Shown: positions 1-10,102, counted from the stretch's first letter. The stretch is DNA of 64,000 nucleotides from Pseudomonas sp. JM0905a (GCF_014700075.1 NZ_JACXBU010000006.1:248001-312000), one strand, 5' to 3'. Program-made: numbers and translations. Notes: a model not told the origin generated them from the letters alone.

Positions 1-54
1 CTTGGCCTGATCGACCGCATCGGCCTGGAGAACTACCTGCAGTCGCAGGTGTGA
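1..54 (+). CDS. C-terminal end of an unidentified protein
   Basis: The first 17 codons read in frame 1 to a TGA at 52-54, ending in the residues GLENYLQSQV. A strong terminator follows at once, which supports this as the true 3' end of a gene that starts before the window. The tail is too short to assign a family. Confidence 0.6.
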   Translation, partial: LGLIDRIGLENYLQSQV

Positions 55-71
55 GGGTTTCAGGTTGAAAG

Positions 72-97
72 AAAGGGCCGCGCTTGCGGCCCTTTTT
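72..97 (+). terminator. Rho-independent terminator
   Basis: A 10-bp perfect stem (AAAGGGCCGC / GCGGCCCTTT) with a 4-base loop runs into a T-tract. It lies 18 bases after the stop codon of the partial upstream gene. Confidence 0.85.
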
Positions 98-404
98 CTT
101 TGGGCGTCGTTCCAACGCCATTCGCGAATGAATTCGCTCCCACAGGGCGTGGCAGGAGTGCACGCAATTGCCGGCGCGACTCACCCCTCTCCTCTTCAGG
201 GAGAGGGGCCGGGGGTGAGGGAAGGTGGGCGTGGCAAGGTATTGCAGGGCAGCCCTTCGGCCTGCTTGGCGAATAAATTCGCCCTCACAAGGAGCGGACA
301 GCGCGCGCACGGCATACAGCCCACCACAGTTTTCCCCGGAATCTGTATCCATACATTTCAGCGCCCGGCTGCTAGCGTGTGTCTCAATTCCCGGAGCCCT
401 CGCC
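98..404. repeat. Intergenic region with three repeat fragments
   Basis: No gene is supported here. A half-copy of the GCGAATGAATTCGC palindrome family lies near 121-146. A hairpin of the form CACCCCTCTCC...GGAGAGGGG lies at 181-222 and resembles one at 24969-25001. A variant palindrome half (TTGGCGAATAAATTCGCC) lies near 263-283. The promoter of the following exporter gene should lie in the last 100 bases, but no clear -35/-10 pair stands out. Confidence 0.6.
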
Positions 405-1307
405 ATGCCTCTCCCGCACATCCTCCTTGCCCTGCTGGTCACTCTGATCTGGGGCGTCAACTTCGTGTTCATCAAGGTCGGCCTGGAGGACTTCCCGCCG
501 CTGCTGTTCTGCGCCCTGCGCTTCGCCCTCGCGGCGCTGCCGCTGTTGTTCCTGCGTGGGCCGATGCCGGCGCCGTTCTGGCGCATCGTGCAGATTGGCG
601 TGCTGCTCGGGGTGATCAAGTTCGGCATCCTGTTCGTGGGCATGCACATGGGGATGCCGGCGGGCCTGTCGTCTCTGGTGCTGCAGAGCCAGGTGTTCTT
701 CACCATCCTGCTGGCTGCCCTGTTCCTCGGCGAGCGTCCCAGCGGCCGGAGCCTGGTGGGGCTGGTGCTGGCGGCCTCTGGCCTGGTGCTGATCGGGCTC
801 GACCGGCCGATGGGGAACAGCCTGGTGGCCTTCATGATGGTGATCGCCGCCGCGTTGGCCTGGGCTTTCTCCAATATCGCCACCAAGCGCAGCGGTGCGA
901 CGGACATGCTGCGGCTGATCTGCTGGGTCAGCCTGATCCCGCCATTACCGCTGCTGGCGCTTTCCTATCTGCTGGAGGGGCCTGAGGCCATCGTCGCGGC
1001 CCTGACCCATCCCAGCTGGGGCGGGATTGGCGCGCTGCTCAACGTCGCCTTCCTCGCCACCACCGTCGGCTACGGCCTGTGGAGTTTCCTGCTGCATCGC
1101 TACCCGGCCAGCCTGGTGACCCCCTTCGCCCTCGCGGTGCCGGTATCCGGCCTGCTGGCCGGCTGGCTGCTGCTGGGCGAAGCACTCAGCACGAGCGGCT
1201 GGCTCGCCTGCGTACTGGTGTTCGCAGGCCTCGCTATCACGGTGCTGCCCAAGTCGGTGATCGATCGTGTCTTCAGTGGCAGCAGCCGCCTGACTCCAAG
1301 TCCTTGA
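405..1307 (+). CDS. EamA-family (DMT) inner-membrane transporter
   Basis: A 300-residue hydrophobic protein with two tandem EamA-type halves (about residues 5-135 and 145-280) and about ten membrane segments, the usual size for drug/metabolite transporters of this family. The ATG at 405 was chosen because the protein then starts directly with the first membrane segment and GGAG lies 10 bases upstream; the frame is open further upstream, but those residues are not EamA-like. The substrate cannot be predicted; relatives export amino acids, nucleosides or drugs. The 3' end overlaps the 3' end of the convergent cueR by 35 bp. Confidence 0.85.
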   Translation: MPLPHILLALLVTLIWGVNFVFIKVGLEDFPPLLFCALRFALAALPLLFLRGPMPAPFWRIVQIGVLLGVIKFGILFVGMHMGMPAGLSSLVLQSQVFFTILLAALFLGERPSGRSLVGLVLAASGLVLIGLDRPMGNSLVAFMMVIAAALAWAFSNIATKRSGATDMLRLICWVSLIPPLPLLALSYLLEGPEAIVAALTHPSWGGIGALLNVAFLATTVGYGLWSFLLHRYPASLVTPFALAVPVSGLLAGWLLLGEALSTSGWLACVLVFAGLAITVLPKSVIDRVFSGSSRLTPSP

Positions 1308-1674
1308 GGATCGGGCAGTCCGGGCGGTGGTCGCCCTGGCAGTGATCCACCAGTTCCTGCAGGGTGTCACGCAGGCCCGCCAGTTCGGCGATCTTGCGGT
1401 TCAGCGCCTCGATATGGTCGCGGGCCAGGGCCTTCACGTCGGCGCTGGCGCGCTGGCGGTCTTGCCAGAGCTCCAGCAGACGGCCCACTTCCTCCAGTGA
1501 AAAGCCCAGGTCCCGCGAGCGCTTGATGAAGGCCAGGGTGTGCAGATCCTGGCTGCTGTACTGGCGGTAGCCGCTGTCGCTGCGTCCCGCTTCCGGCAGC
1601 AGGCCGATGCCTTCGTAGTAGCGGATCATCTTGGAGGTCAGCCCGCTTTTCTTCGCGGCTTGGCCGATGTTCAT
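1273..1674 (-). CDS. cueR: CueR, MerR-family copper-responsive activator
   Basis: A 133-residue MerR-type regulator with an N-terminal winged helix (starts MNIGQAAKKSGL), a long dimerisation helix and a C-terminal metal loop. Cys112 and Cys120 fall exactly where CueR binds Cu(I), and residue 77 is Ser, the residue linked to monovalent-metal selectivity in CueR. The tail ends CCH, as often in CueR. The ATG at 1674 is preceded by GAGGAG. The gene lies 56 bp downstream of copA on the same strand, so it may be co-transcribed with its target. Expected targets are the promoters before copA and copZ, which both carry CueR-like dyads. Confidence 0.93.
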   Translation of the reverse strand: MNIGQAAKKSGLTSKMIRYYEGIGLLPEAGRSDSGYRQYSSQDLHTLAFIKRSRDLGFSLEEVGRLLELWQDRQRASADVKALARDHIEALNRKIAELAGLRDTLQELVDHCQGDHRPDCPILKDLESGGCCH

Positions 1675-1730
1675 GCGTCGCTCCTCATTTTTCCGGTTTC
1701 CAGCTCGTAGGGTGCCACCTTGCGAAAGCA

Positions 1731-4115
1731 TCAATCGTCCGGCTTCCAGGTTTTCAGCAGCAGGGCGTTGCTTACCACGCTGACGCTGGACAGCGCCATG
1801 GCCGCGCCCGCCACCACGGGGCTGAGCAGGCCGGCAGCGGCCAGGGGAATGCCGATCAGGTTGTAGATGAAAGCCCAGAACAGGTTCTGGCGGATCTTCG
1901 CATAGGTGCGCCGGGAGATATCCAGGGCCGCTGGCACCAGGCGCGGATCACCGCGCATCAGAGTGATACCCGCCGCGTGCATGGCCACGTCCGTGCCGCC
2001 ACCCATGGCAATTCCGACGTCGGCCGCGGCCAGGGCCGGGGCGTCGTTGATGCCGTCGCCGACCATGGCGACCACGGCACCCTTGGCCTTGAGCTCGGCT
2101 ACGGTGGCGGCCTTGTCTGCCGGCAGCACTTCGGCATGCACCGACTCGATGCCCAGCGCTTCGGCCGCCACCCGCGCGCTGCCACGGTTGTCACCGGTGA
2201 TCAGGTGGCTGTGGATGGCGCGCTCGCGCAGGGCTGCCACGGCGTCAGCCGCACCGTCCTTCAGGGTGTCGCCGAAGGCGAACAGGCCCAGCACGCGCCG
2301 TTCCGGTTCCAGTTCCAGCAGCCAGGACAGGGTGCGCCCTTCGGCTTCCCAGGCCTTGGCGTGATTGGCCAGGTCGCCGGCTGGGAGATTCTGCTCGTCC
2401 AGCAGGCGACGGTTGCCGAGGGCCAGCAGGCGGCCATTCACCCGCCCCTGGATGCCGCGTCCGGCCAAAGCCTGGCTGGCGTCTACCGTGGGGGCTTCGA
2501 GATGGCGTTCGGCGCAGGCATACAGCACCGCCTTCGCCAGCGGGTGCTCGCTGCCGCGCTGCAGGGCCCCGGCCAGTTGCAGCAACTCTCCCTCGTCGCC
2601 GCTCAGCGCTACCAGGTGGGCGATGCGCGGGCTGCCGGAGGTCAGGGTGCCGGTCTTGTCGAAGGCCACCGCTTGCACTGCGTGGGCGACTTCCAGGGCT
2701 TCGGCGTCCTTGATCAGGATGCCGTGACGCGCGGCGACGCCAGTACCGGCCATGATCGCGGTGGGGGTAGCCAGGCCCAGGGCGCAGGGGCAGGCGATCA
2801 CTAGCACGGCCACGGCGTTGATGAGCGCCGTTTCCACGCTGGCGCCGGCCAGCAGCCAGCCCACCAGGGTGGCGAAGGCGATGAGCAGGACCGCCGGGAC
2901 GAACACCTGGCTGACCTTGTCCACCAGTTTCTGGATCGGTGCCTTGGCTGCCTGGGCGTCTTCCACCAGGCGGATGATCCGCGCCAGCACGGTTTCGCCG
3001 CCGAGGGCCGTGGTGCGCACCAGCAGCCTGCCTTCGCCGTTGATGGCACCGGCGGTGACGCGGTCGCCGGGCTGCTTCGGCACCGGCAGGCTTTCACCGC
3101 TGATCAGGGCTTCATCAGCGTGGCTCTGGCCCTCGCTGACTTCGCCGTCGGCCGGGAAACGCTCGCCGGGCTTCACTACCAGCAGGTCGCCCAGTTGCAG
3201 GGCGGCGATGCCGACTTCTTCCTCGCGCCCCTCGCGCAGGCGGGTGGCCCGTTCCGGCCGCAGGGCCTCCAGGGCGCGAATCGCGGCGCTGGTCTGGCGC
3301 TTGGCCCGGCTTTCCAGGTATTTGCCCAGCAGCACCAGGGCGATCACCACCGCCGAGGCTTCGAAATACAGGTGCGGCATCTGGCCGGGTTGCGCGGCCC
3401 ACCACTGGTAGAGGCTCAGGCCGTAGCCGGCGCTGGTGCCGATGGCCACCAGCAGGTCCATGTTGCCGGCACCGGCCTTCACGGCCTTCCAGGCGGCACG
3501 GTAGAAGCGCGCACCAAGGATGAATTGCACCGGCGTCGCCAGGACGAACTGTACCCAGGCCGGCAGCATCCAGTGGCCGCCGAACCATTCCAGCAGCATG
3601 GGAACCACCAGCGGCAGGGCCAGGGCGAGGGCGAGCAGTACCGCCCAGCGCTCACGGCTCAGGCGGGCCTCGGCGTCATCGACGGGGGGCTGGGTTTCAT
3701 CCACCAGGCTGGCGCTGTAGCCGGCGCTTTCCACGGCCTGGATCAGGGCGGCGCTGTCGGGCTGGCCGAACAGCCCCAGATGGGCGCGCTCGCTGGCCAG
3801 GTTCACGCTTACCTGCGCTACACCGGGCACTTTGCGCAGCGCGCGCTCCACGCGGCCGGCACAACTGGCGCAGGTCATGCCGCCGATGGCGAGCTCCAGG
3901 CGCTGGGCGGGAACCTGGTAGCCGGCCGCCTCAACGGCCGCCACCAGGGCTGGCAGGCTGTGGCCGGGGGCTTCGACGCGAGCCTGTTCAGTGGCCAGGT
4001 TGACGCTGGCGGTCTGTACGCCCGGCACCTTGGCCAGGGCACGCTCGACCCGACCAGCACAGCTGGCACAGGTCATTCCGCTGATGGGCAGATCGATGGA
4101 AATCGACTGGGTCAT
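1731..4115 (-). CDS. copA: CopA/CueA, Cu(+)-exporting P1B-type ATPase
   Basis: A 794-residue P-type ATPase that should pump Cu(I) from cytoplasm to periplasm. Two N-terminal heavy-metal domains each carry GMTCASC (residues 13-19 and 79-85). The actuator loop has SGES (339-342), the sixth membrane helix has the CPC metal site (442-444), the phosphorylation site is DKTGT (Asp486), and GDGINDAP lies near 690. All hallmark residues are present and the length is normal. The start follows AGGAGG. A MerR-type promoter with long spacing lies just upstream. cueR follows and copZ is divergent about 0.6 kb away, so this is a standard copper-efflux locus. Confidence 0.96.
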   Translation of the reverse strand: MTQSISIDLPISGMTCASCAGRVERALAKVPGVQTASVNLATEQARVEAPGHSLPALVAAVEAAGYQVPAQRLELAIGGMTCASCAGRVERALRKVPGVAQVSVNLASERAHLGLFGQPDSAALIQAVESAGYSASLVDETQPPVDDAEARLSRERWAVLLALALALPLVVPMLLEWFGGHWMLPAWVQFVLATPVQFILGARFYRAAWKAVKAGAGNMDLLVAIGTSAGYGLSLYQWWAAQPGQMPHLYFEASAVVIALVLLGKYLESRAKRQTSAAIRALEALRPERATRLREGREEEVGIAALQLGDLLVVKPGERFPADGEVSEGQSHADEALISGESLPVPKQPGDRVTAGAINGEGRLLVRTTALGGETVLARIIRLVEDAQAAKAPIQKLVDKVSQVFVPAVLLIAFATLVGWLLAGASVETALINAVAVLVIACPCALGLATPTAIMAGTGVAARHGILIKDAEALEVAHAVQAVAFDKTGTLTSGSPRIAHLVALSGDEGELLQLAGALQRGSEHPLAKAVLYACAERHLEAPTVDASQALAGRGIQGRVNGRLLALGNRRLLDEQNLPAGDLANHAKAWEAEGRTLSWLLELEPERRVLGLFAFGDTLKDGAADAVAALRERAIHSHLITGDNRGSARVAAEALGIESVHAEVLPADKAATVAELKAKGAVVAMVGDGINDAPALAAADVGIAMGGGTDVAMHAAGITLMRGDPRLVPAALDISRRTYAKIRQNLFWAFIYNLIGIPLAAAGLLSPVVAGAAMALSSVSVVSNALLLKTWKPDD

Positions 4116-4141
4116 GGGTTGATCCTCCTAATCTGCGAACT

Positions 4142-4172
4142 AGGATCAACCTTGACACGAGGGCAAGGTCAA
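4142..4172 (-). promoter_or_regulatory. CueR-type promoter of copA
   Basis: On the minus strand TTGACC (-35, 4167-4172) is followed after 19 bases by GATCCT (-10, 4142-4147). The over-long spacer holds the dyad ACCTTG-N9-CAAGGT (4149-4169). A 19-bp spacer centred on a CCTTG/CAAGG dyad is the known architecture of MerR/CueR-activated promoters. Confidence 0.8.
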
Positions 4173-4176
4173 GCAG

Positions 4177-4548
4177 TCATTGCACCGCAGTGGTCGGCAC
4201 CAGGTACAGGCCTTCCGTGCTCTGCGCGAGGCGATACTTGCGAACCTCCCCAGCTCCCAGGGTGATGGTCTGCTGGCGCAACTGCTCGATGCCCGGCTTG
4301 CAGCGCCCCGGTCCGAGCAGGCTGAGGCGGATCGACACCGGCCCCGGCGGCAGGTTGAAGGACACGATCTGCCCCTGCACCAAGCGCGCGGCCAATTGGT
4401 CTTCCAGGTAGAGGCCAACGTCGCAGGCGGTGGCGAGCTCGATGCGCTCGCGGGAGATGATCAGCACGCCGTAGTCGATGGGCGGCTGGGCGTGGGCCAG
4501 CAAGGGCACGGCCAGCAGGGCCAGAAGGGCAGGGCGGAAGCCGTACAT
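4177..4548 (-). CDS. Small exported protein of unknown function in the copper locus
   Basis: A 123-residue protein with a clear signal peptide (MYGFRPALLALLAVPLLAHAQ, cleavage near AHA). The mature part has one short beta-rich domain with two Cys residues (in ATACDVG and GRCKPG) that could form a disulfide. The ATG at 4548 is chosen because it gives the signal peptide and follows AGGAG; the frame is open further upstream. It lies between copA and copZ but is read away from copZ, with 150 bp between the two starts. No family was recognised, and a copper role is only suggested by position. Confidence 0.75.
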   Translation of the reverse strand: MYGFRPALLALLAVPLLAHAQPPIDYGVLIISRERIELATACDVGLYLEDQLAARLVQGQIVSFNLPPGPVSIRLSLLGPGRCKPGIEQLRQQTITLGAGEVRKYRLAQSTEGLYLVPTTAVQ

Positions 4549-4635
4549 GGCGGTAATCTCCTGCGAGGTGGACAGCTCCATTCTAGTTCCACGGAGTGAA
4601 CCCGTCGGTGCGGATGGAAGCTGCAAAAAGGCCTA

Positions 4636-4666
4636 TTGACCTTGCCATGGTGGGAAGGATGAGACT
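4636..4666 (+). promoter_or_regulatory. CueR-type promoter of copZ
   Basis: TTGACC (4636-4641) is followed by a 19-bp spacer containing the imperfect dyad CCTTGCC-N4-GGGAAGG, then GAGACT (4661-4666). It closely matches the promoter before copA, including the TTGACCTTGCC core, so both should be CueR targets. The start codon of copZ is 33 bp further on. Confidence 0.75.
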
Positions 4667-4698
4667 GGCTCCAGTTTCCACTCGAAAGGAGAACGACC

Positions 4699-4896
4699 AT
4701 GCAGGTATTCAAGGTTCAAGGCATGTCCTGCGGCCATTGCGTCCGCGCCATTACCCAGGCCGTGCAGGCCCGCGACCAGGCTGCCGAAGTGCAGGTGGAT
4801 CTGGCGGCGGGTGAAGTCCGGGTCGCCAGTCGGTTAGCGGAAGAGCAGGTACTGGAGGCGATCCGCGAAGAGGGTTATCAGGCCGAGGCGGTCTGA
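4699..4896 (+). CDS. copZ: CopZ-like copper chaperone
   Basis: A 65-residue single heavy-metal-associated domain with the Cu(I)-binding motif GMSCGHC at residues 8-14 and the typical beta-alpha-beta-beta-alpha-beta pattern. Such proteins carry cytoplasmic Cu(I) to CopA or to CueR. The ATG at 4699 follows AAAGGAG. It sits behind its own CueR-like promoter, close to copA and cueR. Confidence 0.93.
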   Translation: MQVFKVQGMSCGHCVRAITQAVQARDQAAEVQVDLAAGEVRVASRLAEEQVLEAIREEGYQAEAV

Positions 4897-4915
4897 TACC
4901 AGGTCAATCATTGAT

Positions 4916-4953
4916 TGTGGGAGCGATTTCAATCGCGAATGAATTCGCTCCCA
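4916..4953. repeat. Dispersed palindrome of the GCGAATGAATTCGC family
   Basis: An imperfect inverted repeat with arms TGTGGGAGCGA / TTCGCTCCCA around ATTTCAATCGCGAATGAA. The same arms recur at 10103, 12842, 22240 and elsewhere in this window. Confidence 0.8.
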
Positions 4954-4980
4954 TGATCGACCCCCGGGCTCCCGTGCGGG

Positions 4981-5601
4981 TCAGTCCCAATCCTTCACCA
5001 ACCCGCGGAACAGCGCGTCCACCATGGGTTCGGCATCCGTCAGTGGGTCGAACAGCGTCGGGTCGCGGGTCCAGTCACTGAACAGACCGATCACCAGGCC
5101 GTGCACCGCACGGGAAGCCTGTAGCGACGTGATGCCCGGACGTAGGCGATCGCGGCAGGACGCGCGTGCGAACAGGGCTTCGCAAAGCTGGATGAACTGG
5201 TCGACGAAGGCGTAATGGCGCTCTTCGGCCTCACGCAATTCCTCGGTGAATTCGCAGCGGTGCAGCAGGATGTTGAAGATCCGCTGGCGCTGCTCGTCCC
5301 GCGCGAGATTAACGATGGCTTCCAGGCACAGGTCGCGTAGCGACAGCATCGGGTCCTGCCCGTTGCAGCCGCCCAGGCGCTCGATCATCTGCTCCTGGGG
5401 CAGGCGCACCTGGGACAGCATTTCGTGGAACAGGTGCGCCTTGTTCTGGAAATGCCAGTAGACGGCACCCCGCGTCACGCCCGCGGCACGGGCGATCTGC
5501 TCCAGCGACGTGTGCGCCACGCCGTTCTCCAGGAACAAGTGTTCGGCTGCGACCAGGATCGCACCACGGGTTTTCTCTGCTTCTTCTTTCGTTCTGCGCA
5601 T
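4981..5601 (-). CDS. TetR/AcrR-family repressor of the adjacent RND pump (TtgR/ArpR-like)
   Basis: A 206-residue TetR protein whose N-terminus (MRRTKEEAEKTR, then helix-turn-helix up to GAVYWHFQNK) closely matches the TtgR/ArpR/AcrR group that represses RND efflux operons. The C-terminal ligand domain shares the short HRCEFTEELREAEE segment with that group. The ATG at 5601 was chosen from this alignment; the frame extends upstream to 5676. The gene is divergent from the adaptor gene, with 147 bp between the starts and a TtgR-like palindrome in the gap. It probably represses both genes and responds to hydrophobic drugs or solvents, but the ligand is inference. Confidence 0.88.
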   Translation of the reverse strand: MRRTKEEAEKTRGAILVAAEHLFLENGVAHTSLEQIARAAGVTRGAVYWHFQNKAHLFHEMLSQVRLPQEQMIERLGGCNGQDPMLSLRDLCLEAIVNLARDEQRQRIFNILLHRCEFTEELREAEERHYAFVDQFIQLCEALFARASCRDRLRPGITSLQASRAVHGLVIGLFSDWTRDPTLFDPLTDAEPMVDALFRGLVKDWD

Positions 5602-5677
5602 AGCAGTTGGGCCAATACTGTCTAGGCTTCTTGTTTGGGGGTCGGAGTTTACCGATTTTGCGTGGTAAACAATCATT

Positions 5678-5697
5678 TACATACATATGTGGATGTA
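5678..5697. promoter_or_regulatory. Probable TetR operator between regulator and RND genes
   Basis: The 20-bp sequence TACATACATATGTGGATGTA is an imperfect palindrome (16 of 20 positions symmetric). With flanking bases it reads TTACA-N12-TGTAG, the same half-site spacing as the TTACA...TGTAA operator of TtgR as I recall it. It lies 76 bp before the repressor start and 51 bp before the adaptor start. Confidence 0.6.
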
Positions 5698-5748
5698 GAG
5701 TTCCGCTCCTGTTCTTTTTGCCAGTTCGGCACCGTATGGAGACACCTT

Positions 5749-6924
5749 ATGCCGTTTGTTCGCAGCCTTCCTTTTAGCCTTGCACTAATCGCCGCAAGCG
5801 CCAGTTTTGCTGGATTAGCTGGTGCCGCCGATGCTCCGGGAGGTGCACCGCCCGCCCCGGAAGTGGTCGTGGAGACCGCCAAGGCCGCGCCGTTGCCGCT
5901 GGTCCTGGAGTACGCCGGGCGCACTGCGGGCTATCGCGAGGTGGAGGTGCGGGCCCAGGTGAGCGGTATCCTCCAGCAACGCACCTACACCGAAGGCAGC
6001 CGGGTGAAGCAGGGCGAGATCCTGTTCCGTATCGATCCGCGCACCTACGAAGCCGCCCTGGCGCGGGCCAAGGGCGCCCTGGCCCAGGAGCAGGCGCGCT
6101 ACCGCCAGACCGAACGTGATCTGAAACGTACCCGTGAACTGCAGAAGAAGGGCTACGCCAGCGAGAGCGAGCTGGACAACGCGATTTCCAACTTCGAACA
6201 GAGCAAGGCCAACGTCGAAGCCGCCCAGGCCGAGGTGAAGGCCCGTCAGATCGACCTCGACTACACCACAGTGGAAGCGCCCATCTCCGGCATGACCAGC
6301 AAGGAGACCCGTTCCGAGGGCAGCCTCATCGTGGCGGGCGACCCCAACGGCAGCCTGCTGACCCAACTCACCCAGCTCGACCCCATCTACGTCAACTTCG
6401 CCTACCCGGATACCGAGGCCGAGCGCCTGCGTGACGGCGTGAAGAACGGCAAGATCGAACTGCCCCACGATGGCCTGCTGAGCGCCGACCTCAAGTTCGG
6501 CGACGGCTCCACCTACCCCCTTTCCGGCCGCGTGGACTTCACCGACAGCTTCGTCAACACCGGCACTGGCACCGTCAGCGCCCGTGCCGTGGTGCCCAAC
6601 CCCGAGCAGAAGTTGCTGCCCGGCATGTTCGTGCGCGTCCTGGTGAAGGGCTTTACCCGTCCGCAGGCCATCACCCTGCCCGAGCGCGCGCTGGCCCAGG
6701 GGCCGCGCGGCACCTTCGTCTATGTGGTCGACAAGGACGGCATGGCGCGGGTACGCCAGGTGAAGACCGGGGATACACGTGATGGCCGCTGGGTGATCGA
6801 GTCCGGCGTTTCCGCTGGCGACCGCGTGATAGTCGAAGGCCTGCCCAAGGTACGCCCCGACTCGCCGGTGAAGGCGGTGGAGGCCAGCAAGGCCGCTGCC
6901 GAACAAGCTTCCAAGCAATCTTGA
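5749..6924 (+). CDS. RND efflux periplasmic adaptor (MexA/AcrA family)
   Basis: A 391-residue membrane-fusion protein. A signal peptide ends near residue 26 (ASFAGLAGAA); there is no lipobox Cys, unlike MexA. It is followed by the split lipoyl/barrel-sandwich part (VEVRAQVSGIL), a coiled-coil hairpin rich in Ala, Gln and Glu (about 100-170), and beta-barrel and membrane-proximal domains. The ATG at 5749 was chosen because it gives the signal peptide. It links the inner-membrane pump 12 bp downstream to an outer-membrane channel. No channel gene is present here, so it probably borrows one encoded elsewhere. Confidence 0.92.
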   Translation: MPFVRSLPFSLALIAASASFAGLAGAADAPGGAPPAPEVVVETAKAAPLPLVLEYAGRTAGYREVEVRAQVSGILQQRTYTEGSRVKQGEILFRIDPRTYEAALARAKGALAQEQARYRQTERDLKRTRELQKKGYASESELDNAISNFEQSKANVEAAQAEVKARQIDLDYTTVEAPISGMTSKETRSEGSLIVAGDPNGSLLTQLTQLDPIYVNFAYPDTEAERLRDGVKNGKIELPHDGLLSADLKFGDGSTYPLSGRVDFTDSFVNTGTGTVSARAVVPNPEQKLLPGMFVRVLVKGFTRPQAITLPERALAQGPRGTFVYVVDKDGMARVRQVKTGDTRDGRWVIESGVSAGDRVIVEGLPKVRPDSPVKAVEASKAAAEQASKQS

Positions 6925-6936
6925 GGAGCGCACGCC

Positions 6937-9900
6937 GTGATCTCGCGCTTCTTTATCGACAGACCCGTCTTCGCTGCGGTGATTTCCATCGTCATTGTGC
7001 TCGCCGGCCTTGCTGCCATGCGTGCACTGCCGATCGCCCAGTACCCTGAAATCCTTCCGCCCCAGGTATCGGTCAGTGCCGTCTACCCGGGCGCCAGCTC
7101 GCAGGTGATTGCGGAAACCGTCGCCGCGCCGCTGGAGCAGGAAATCAACGGCGTGGAGGGCATGATCTACCAGCTGTCCAATTCCGACAGCAGCGGCGCC
7201 ATGAGCCTGACCGTGTACTTCGAGGTGGGCCGCGATCCTGACCAGGCCACCATCGACGTCAACAACAAGGTCCAGGCCGCGCTCGCCAAACTGCCTGAAG
7301 AGGTACGCCGGCAAGGGGTGAAGGTGGAGAAGAAATCCTCCGACATCCTCCAGGTGGTCACGCTGTATTCGCCGGACAACTCCCGCGATCCGATCTTCAT
7401 CAGCAACTACGCGCTGATCAACGTGATCGACGAGCTGAAGCGGATTCCCGGCGTCGGTGATGCCAGCCAGTTCGGCTCCAAGGACTACTCCATGCGCATC
7501 TGGCTGCGCCCGGACAAGCTGGCGCAGTACGACCTCACCCCGACCGACGTGGTCAACGCCATTCGCGAGCAGAACTCCCAGTTCGCCGCCGGCAGCTTCG
7601 GCCAGCAACCGCTGAACCAGCCCCAGGACTTCACCTACACGGTGACCACCCAGGGTCGTTTCACCGATCCCAAGGAGTTCGAGAGCGTCATCCTGCGTTC
7701 CGACGCCACCGGCGCCAGCCTGTTGCTGAAGGACGTAGCGCGGGTGGAGCTGGGGGCCCAGGACTATTCCCTGATGACCTCCCTCAACGGCCAGCAGAAC
7801 GCCGCTTTCGGTATCTACCTGCAGCCGGGCGCCAACGCGCTGGACACCGCCGAAGCGGTGAAGTCGACCATGGAGCGACTGGCCAAGCGCTTCCCCGAGG
7901 GCATCGCCTACAAGATCCCCTACGACACCACCAAGTTCGTGCAGGTCTCTATTGAAGAAGTGATCAAGACCTTCTTCGAAGCCCTGCTGCTGGTGGTGCT
8001 GGTGGTCTTCATCTTCCTGCAGAACTGGCGCGCCACCCTGATTCCGGTACTGGCGATCCCGGTTTCCCTGGTGGGCACCTTCGCCGGCATGTACATGCTC
8101 GGTTTCTCCATCAACCTCTTGACGTTGTTCGGCATGGTGCTGGCCATCGGCATCGTGGTGGACGACGCCATCGTGGTGATCGAGAACGTCGAACGGGTGA
8201 TGTCGGCCAAGAAGATAGGCCCGCGCGAAGCGGCCATCGAGGCCATGGAAGAGGTGACCGGGCCGATCATCGCCATCGTGCTGGTGCTCTGTGCGGTGTT
8301 CATCCCGGTGGGCTTCCTCGGCGGCCTGGCGGGGCAGATGTACCAGCAGTTCGCAATCACCATTGCGGTATCCGTGGTGATTTCCGGCATCGTCGCGCTG
8401 ACCCTGTCGCCGGCGCTCTGTGCCCTGATGCTCAAGCCCACCCATGGTGTGCCAGCCGCGCCGTTCCGCTGGTTCAACAGCTTCTTCGAGCGCATGACCA
8501 ATGGCTATGGCGCCGGGGTGCAGTTCTTCCTCAAGCGTTCGCTGCTCGGCCTTGTGCTGTTCGGCGGAATGATCGCGCTGCTGGTCATCCTCTTTGGCCG
8601 GGTACCTGGCGCTCTGGTGCCGGACGAGGACCAGGGCTACGTGCTCAACGCCTACTTCCTGCCCCCGGCAGCCTCGTTGACCCGTACCGAAGATCTCACC
8701 AGCACGGTAACCGAGGAGCTGATGAAGCATCCGGCGGTGCAGGACGTGGTCACTTTCGCCGGCTTCGACATCCTCACCTTCGGCACCCGCAGCAACGCCG
8801 GGGTGTCCTTCGTGCCGCTGAAGGACTGGAGCGAGCGCACCACGCCGGAACTCGATGCACGCAACCTGACGCACACCTTCATGCAGATGGGCGCCGGGCA
8901 GAAGGATGGCATCGTGATGTCCTTCAACCCGCCGCCGATCACCGGTATGAGTACCACCGGCGGCTTCGAGTCCTATATCCAGGACCGCAGCGGCGGCACC
9001 GTGCAGCAGCTGGAAACCGTGGTGCAGAAGTTTGTCGCGGCGGCCTCCAAACGTCCCGAACTGGCGGGGGTGAATACCACCTTCAACGCCAATGTGCCGC
9101 AGTACTACATCGACCTCGACCGCACCAAGGCGCGTGCCCTGGGTGTGGCGATCAACGATGTATTCACCGCCATGCAATCCACCTTCGGCAGCTACTACGT
9201 CAATGACTTCACCCTCTACGGGCGCACTTGGCAGGTGAGCCTGCAGTCGGAGCCGGAGTTCCGCCGCAAGCCGGATGACCTCAGCCAGGTCTACGTGCGC
9301 TCGGCCTCCGACGATCTGGTGCCGCTGTCATCCCTGGTGCGGGTGGAGCGCATCCTCGGCCCGGACTCCTATGCGCGCTTCAACGTCTACCCGGCGGCCA
9401 AGGTGCTGGGCGGACCGGCGCCGGGCTACAGCTCGGGCCAGGCGCTGGAGGCAATGCAAGAGGTGGCGAATGAAGTGCTGGGCGAGGACTACAGCCTCGG
9501 CTGGATCGGTTCCGCCTACCAGGAACTCGCGTCCCACGGCTCCGGCAGCACTGCGTTCGTCTTCGGCCTGATCATGGTGTTCCTCATCCTCGCCGCCCAG
9601 TACGAGCGCTGGACCCTGCCGCTGGCGGTAGTCACTGCGGTGCCCTTCGCGGTGTTCGGCGCCATCCTTGCGGTGTGGTTGCGGGGCATCCAGAACGACG
9701 TGTACTTCCAGGTCGGCCTGGTGACCCTGATCGGCCTCGGCGCGAAGAACGCCATCCTCATCGTCGAGTTCGCCGTGCTCTGCCGCCAGCAGGGCATGGG
9801 GCCGGTGCAGGCGGCGCTGGAAGCGGCCAAGCTGCGTTTCCGTCCGATCGTGATGACCTCCCTGGCCTTCATCCTCGGTTGCGTGCCGCTGGCCATCAGC

Positions 9901-10086
9901 TCCGGCGCGGGTTCCGCGAGCCGCCATTCCATCGGCACCGGGGTGATCGGCGGGATGCTCGCCGCCACCATGCTGGCGACCTTCCTCATCCCCATGTTCT
10001 TCATGCTGGTGGAGAAGGCTTCTGACTGGTTGGAGAGCCGGAAGGCGCCGAAGTCTCCCAAGGCCGAGGAGGTCCACGAGGGCTAG
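6937..10086 (+). CDS. RND multidrug efflux pump (HAE-1 family, MexB/MexF-like)
   Basis: A 1,049-residue inner-membrane proton/drug antiporter of normal length. The first helix starts at [13 protein letters not shown], and the proton-relay acidic pair is Asp409-Asp410 in [16 protein letters not shown]. The relay Lys is in [13 protein letters not shown], and two large periplasmic loops are present. The start is GTG at 6937, preceded by GAGGAG. It forms an operon with the adaptor (12-bp gap). Substrates cannot be read from sequence. A perfect 42-bp palindrome follows the stop codon. Confidence 0.95.
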   Translation: MISRFFIDRPVFAAVISIVIVLAGLAAMRALPIAQYPEILPPQVSVSAVYPGASSQVIAETVAAPLEQEINGVEGMIYQLSNSDSSGAMSLTVYFEVGRDPDQATIDVNNKVQAALAKLPEEVRRQGVKVEKKSSDILQVVTLYSPDNSRDPIFISNYALINVIDELKRIPGVGDASQFGSKDYSMRIWLRPDKLAQYDLTPTDVVNAIREQNSQFAAGSFGQQPLNQPQDFTYTVTTQGRFTDPKEFESVILRSDATGASLLLKDVARVELGAQDYSLMTSLNGQQNAAFGIYLQPGANALDTAEAVKSTMERLAKRFPEGIAYKIPYDTTKFVQVSIEEVIKTFFEALLLVVLVVFIFLQNWRATLIPVLAIPVSLVGTFAGMYMLGFSINLLTLFGMVLAIGIVVDDAIVVIENVERVMSAKKIGPREAAIEAMEEVTGPIIAIVLVLCAVFIPVGFLGGLAGQMYQQFAITIAVSVVISGIVALTLSPALCALMLKPTHGVPAAPFRWFNSFFERMTNGYGAGVQFFLKRSLLGLVLFGGMIALLVILFGRVPGALVPDEDQGYVLNAYFLPPAASLTRTEDLTSTVTEELMKHPAVQDVVTFAGFDILTFGTRSNAGVSFVPLKDWSERTTPELDARNLTHTFMQMGAGQKDGIVMSFNPPPITGMSTTGGFESYIQDRSGGTVQQLETVVQKFVAAASKRPELAGVNTTFNANVPQYYIDLDRTKARALGVAINDVFTAMQSTFGSYYVNDFTLYGRTWQVSLQSEPEFRRKPDDLSQVYVRSASDDLVPLSSLVRVERILGPDSYARFNVYPAAKVLGGPAPGYSSGQALEAMQEVANEVLGEDYSLGWIGSAYQELASHGSGSTAFVFGLIMVFLILAAQYERWTLPLAVVTAVPFAVFGAILAVWLRGIQNDVYFQVGLVTLIGLGAKNAILIVEFAVLCRQQGMGPVQAALEAAKLRFRPIVMTSLAFILGCVPLAISSGAGSASRHSIGTGVIGGMLAATMLATFLIPMFFMLVEKASDWLESRKAPKSPKAEEVHEG

Positions 10087-10102
10087 GCGCCGACTGTCGA
10101 GT

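Noticed and set aside
5815-9177. A 1,120-codon open frame antisense to the RND genes
   Set aside because: It mirrors the codon structure of the RND adaptor and pump on the other strand, is rich in His/Arg/Gly as expected for antisense of GC-rich genes, and shows no domain or ribosome site.
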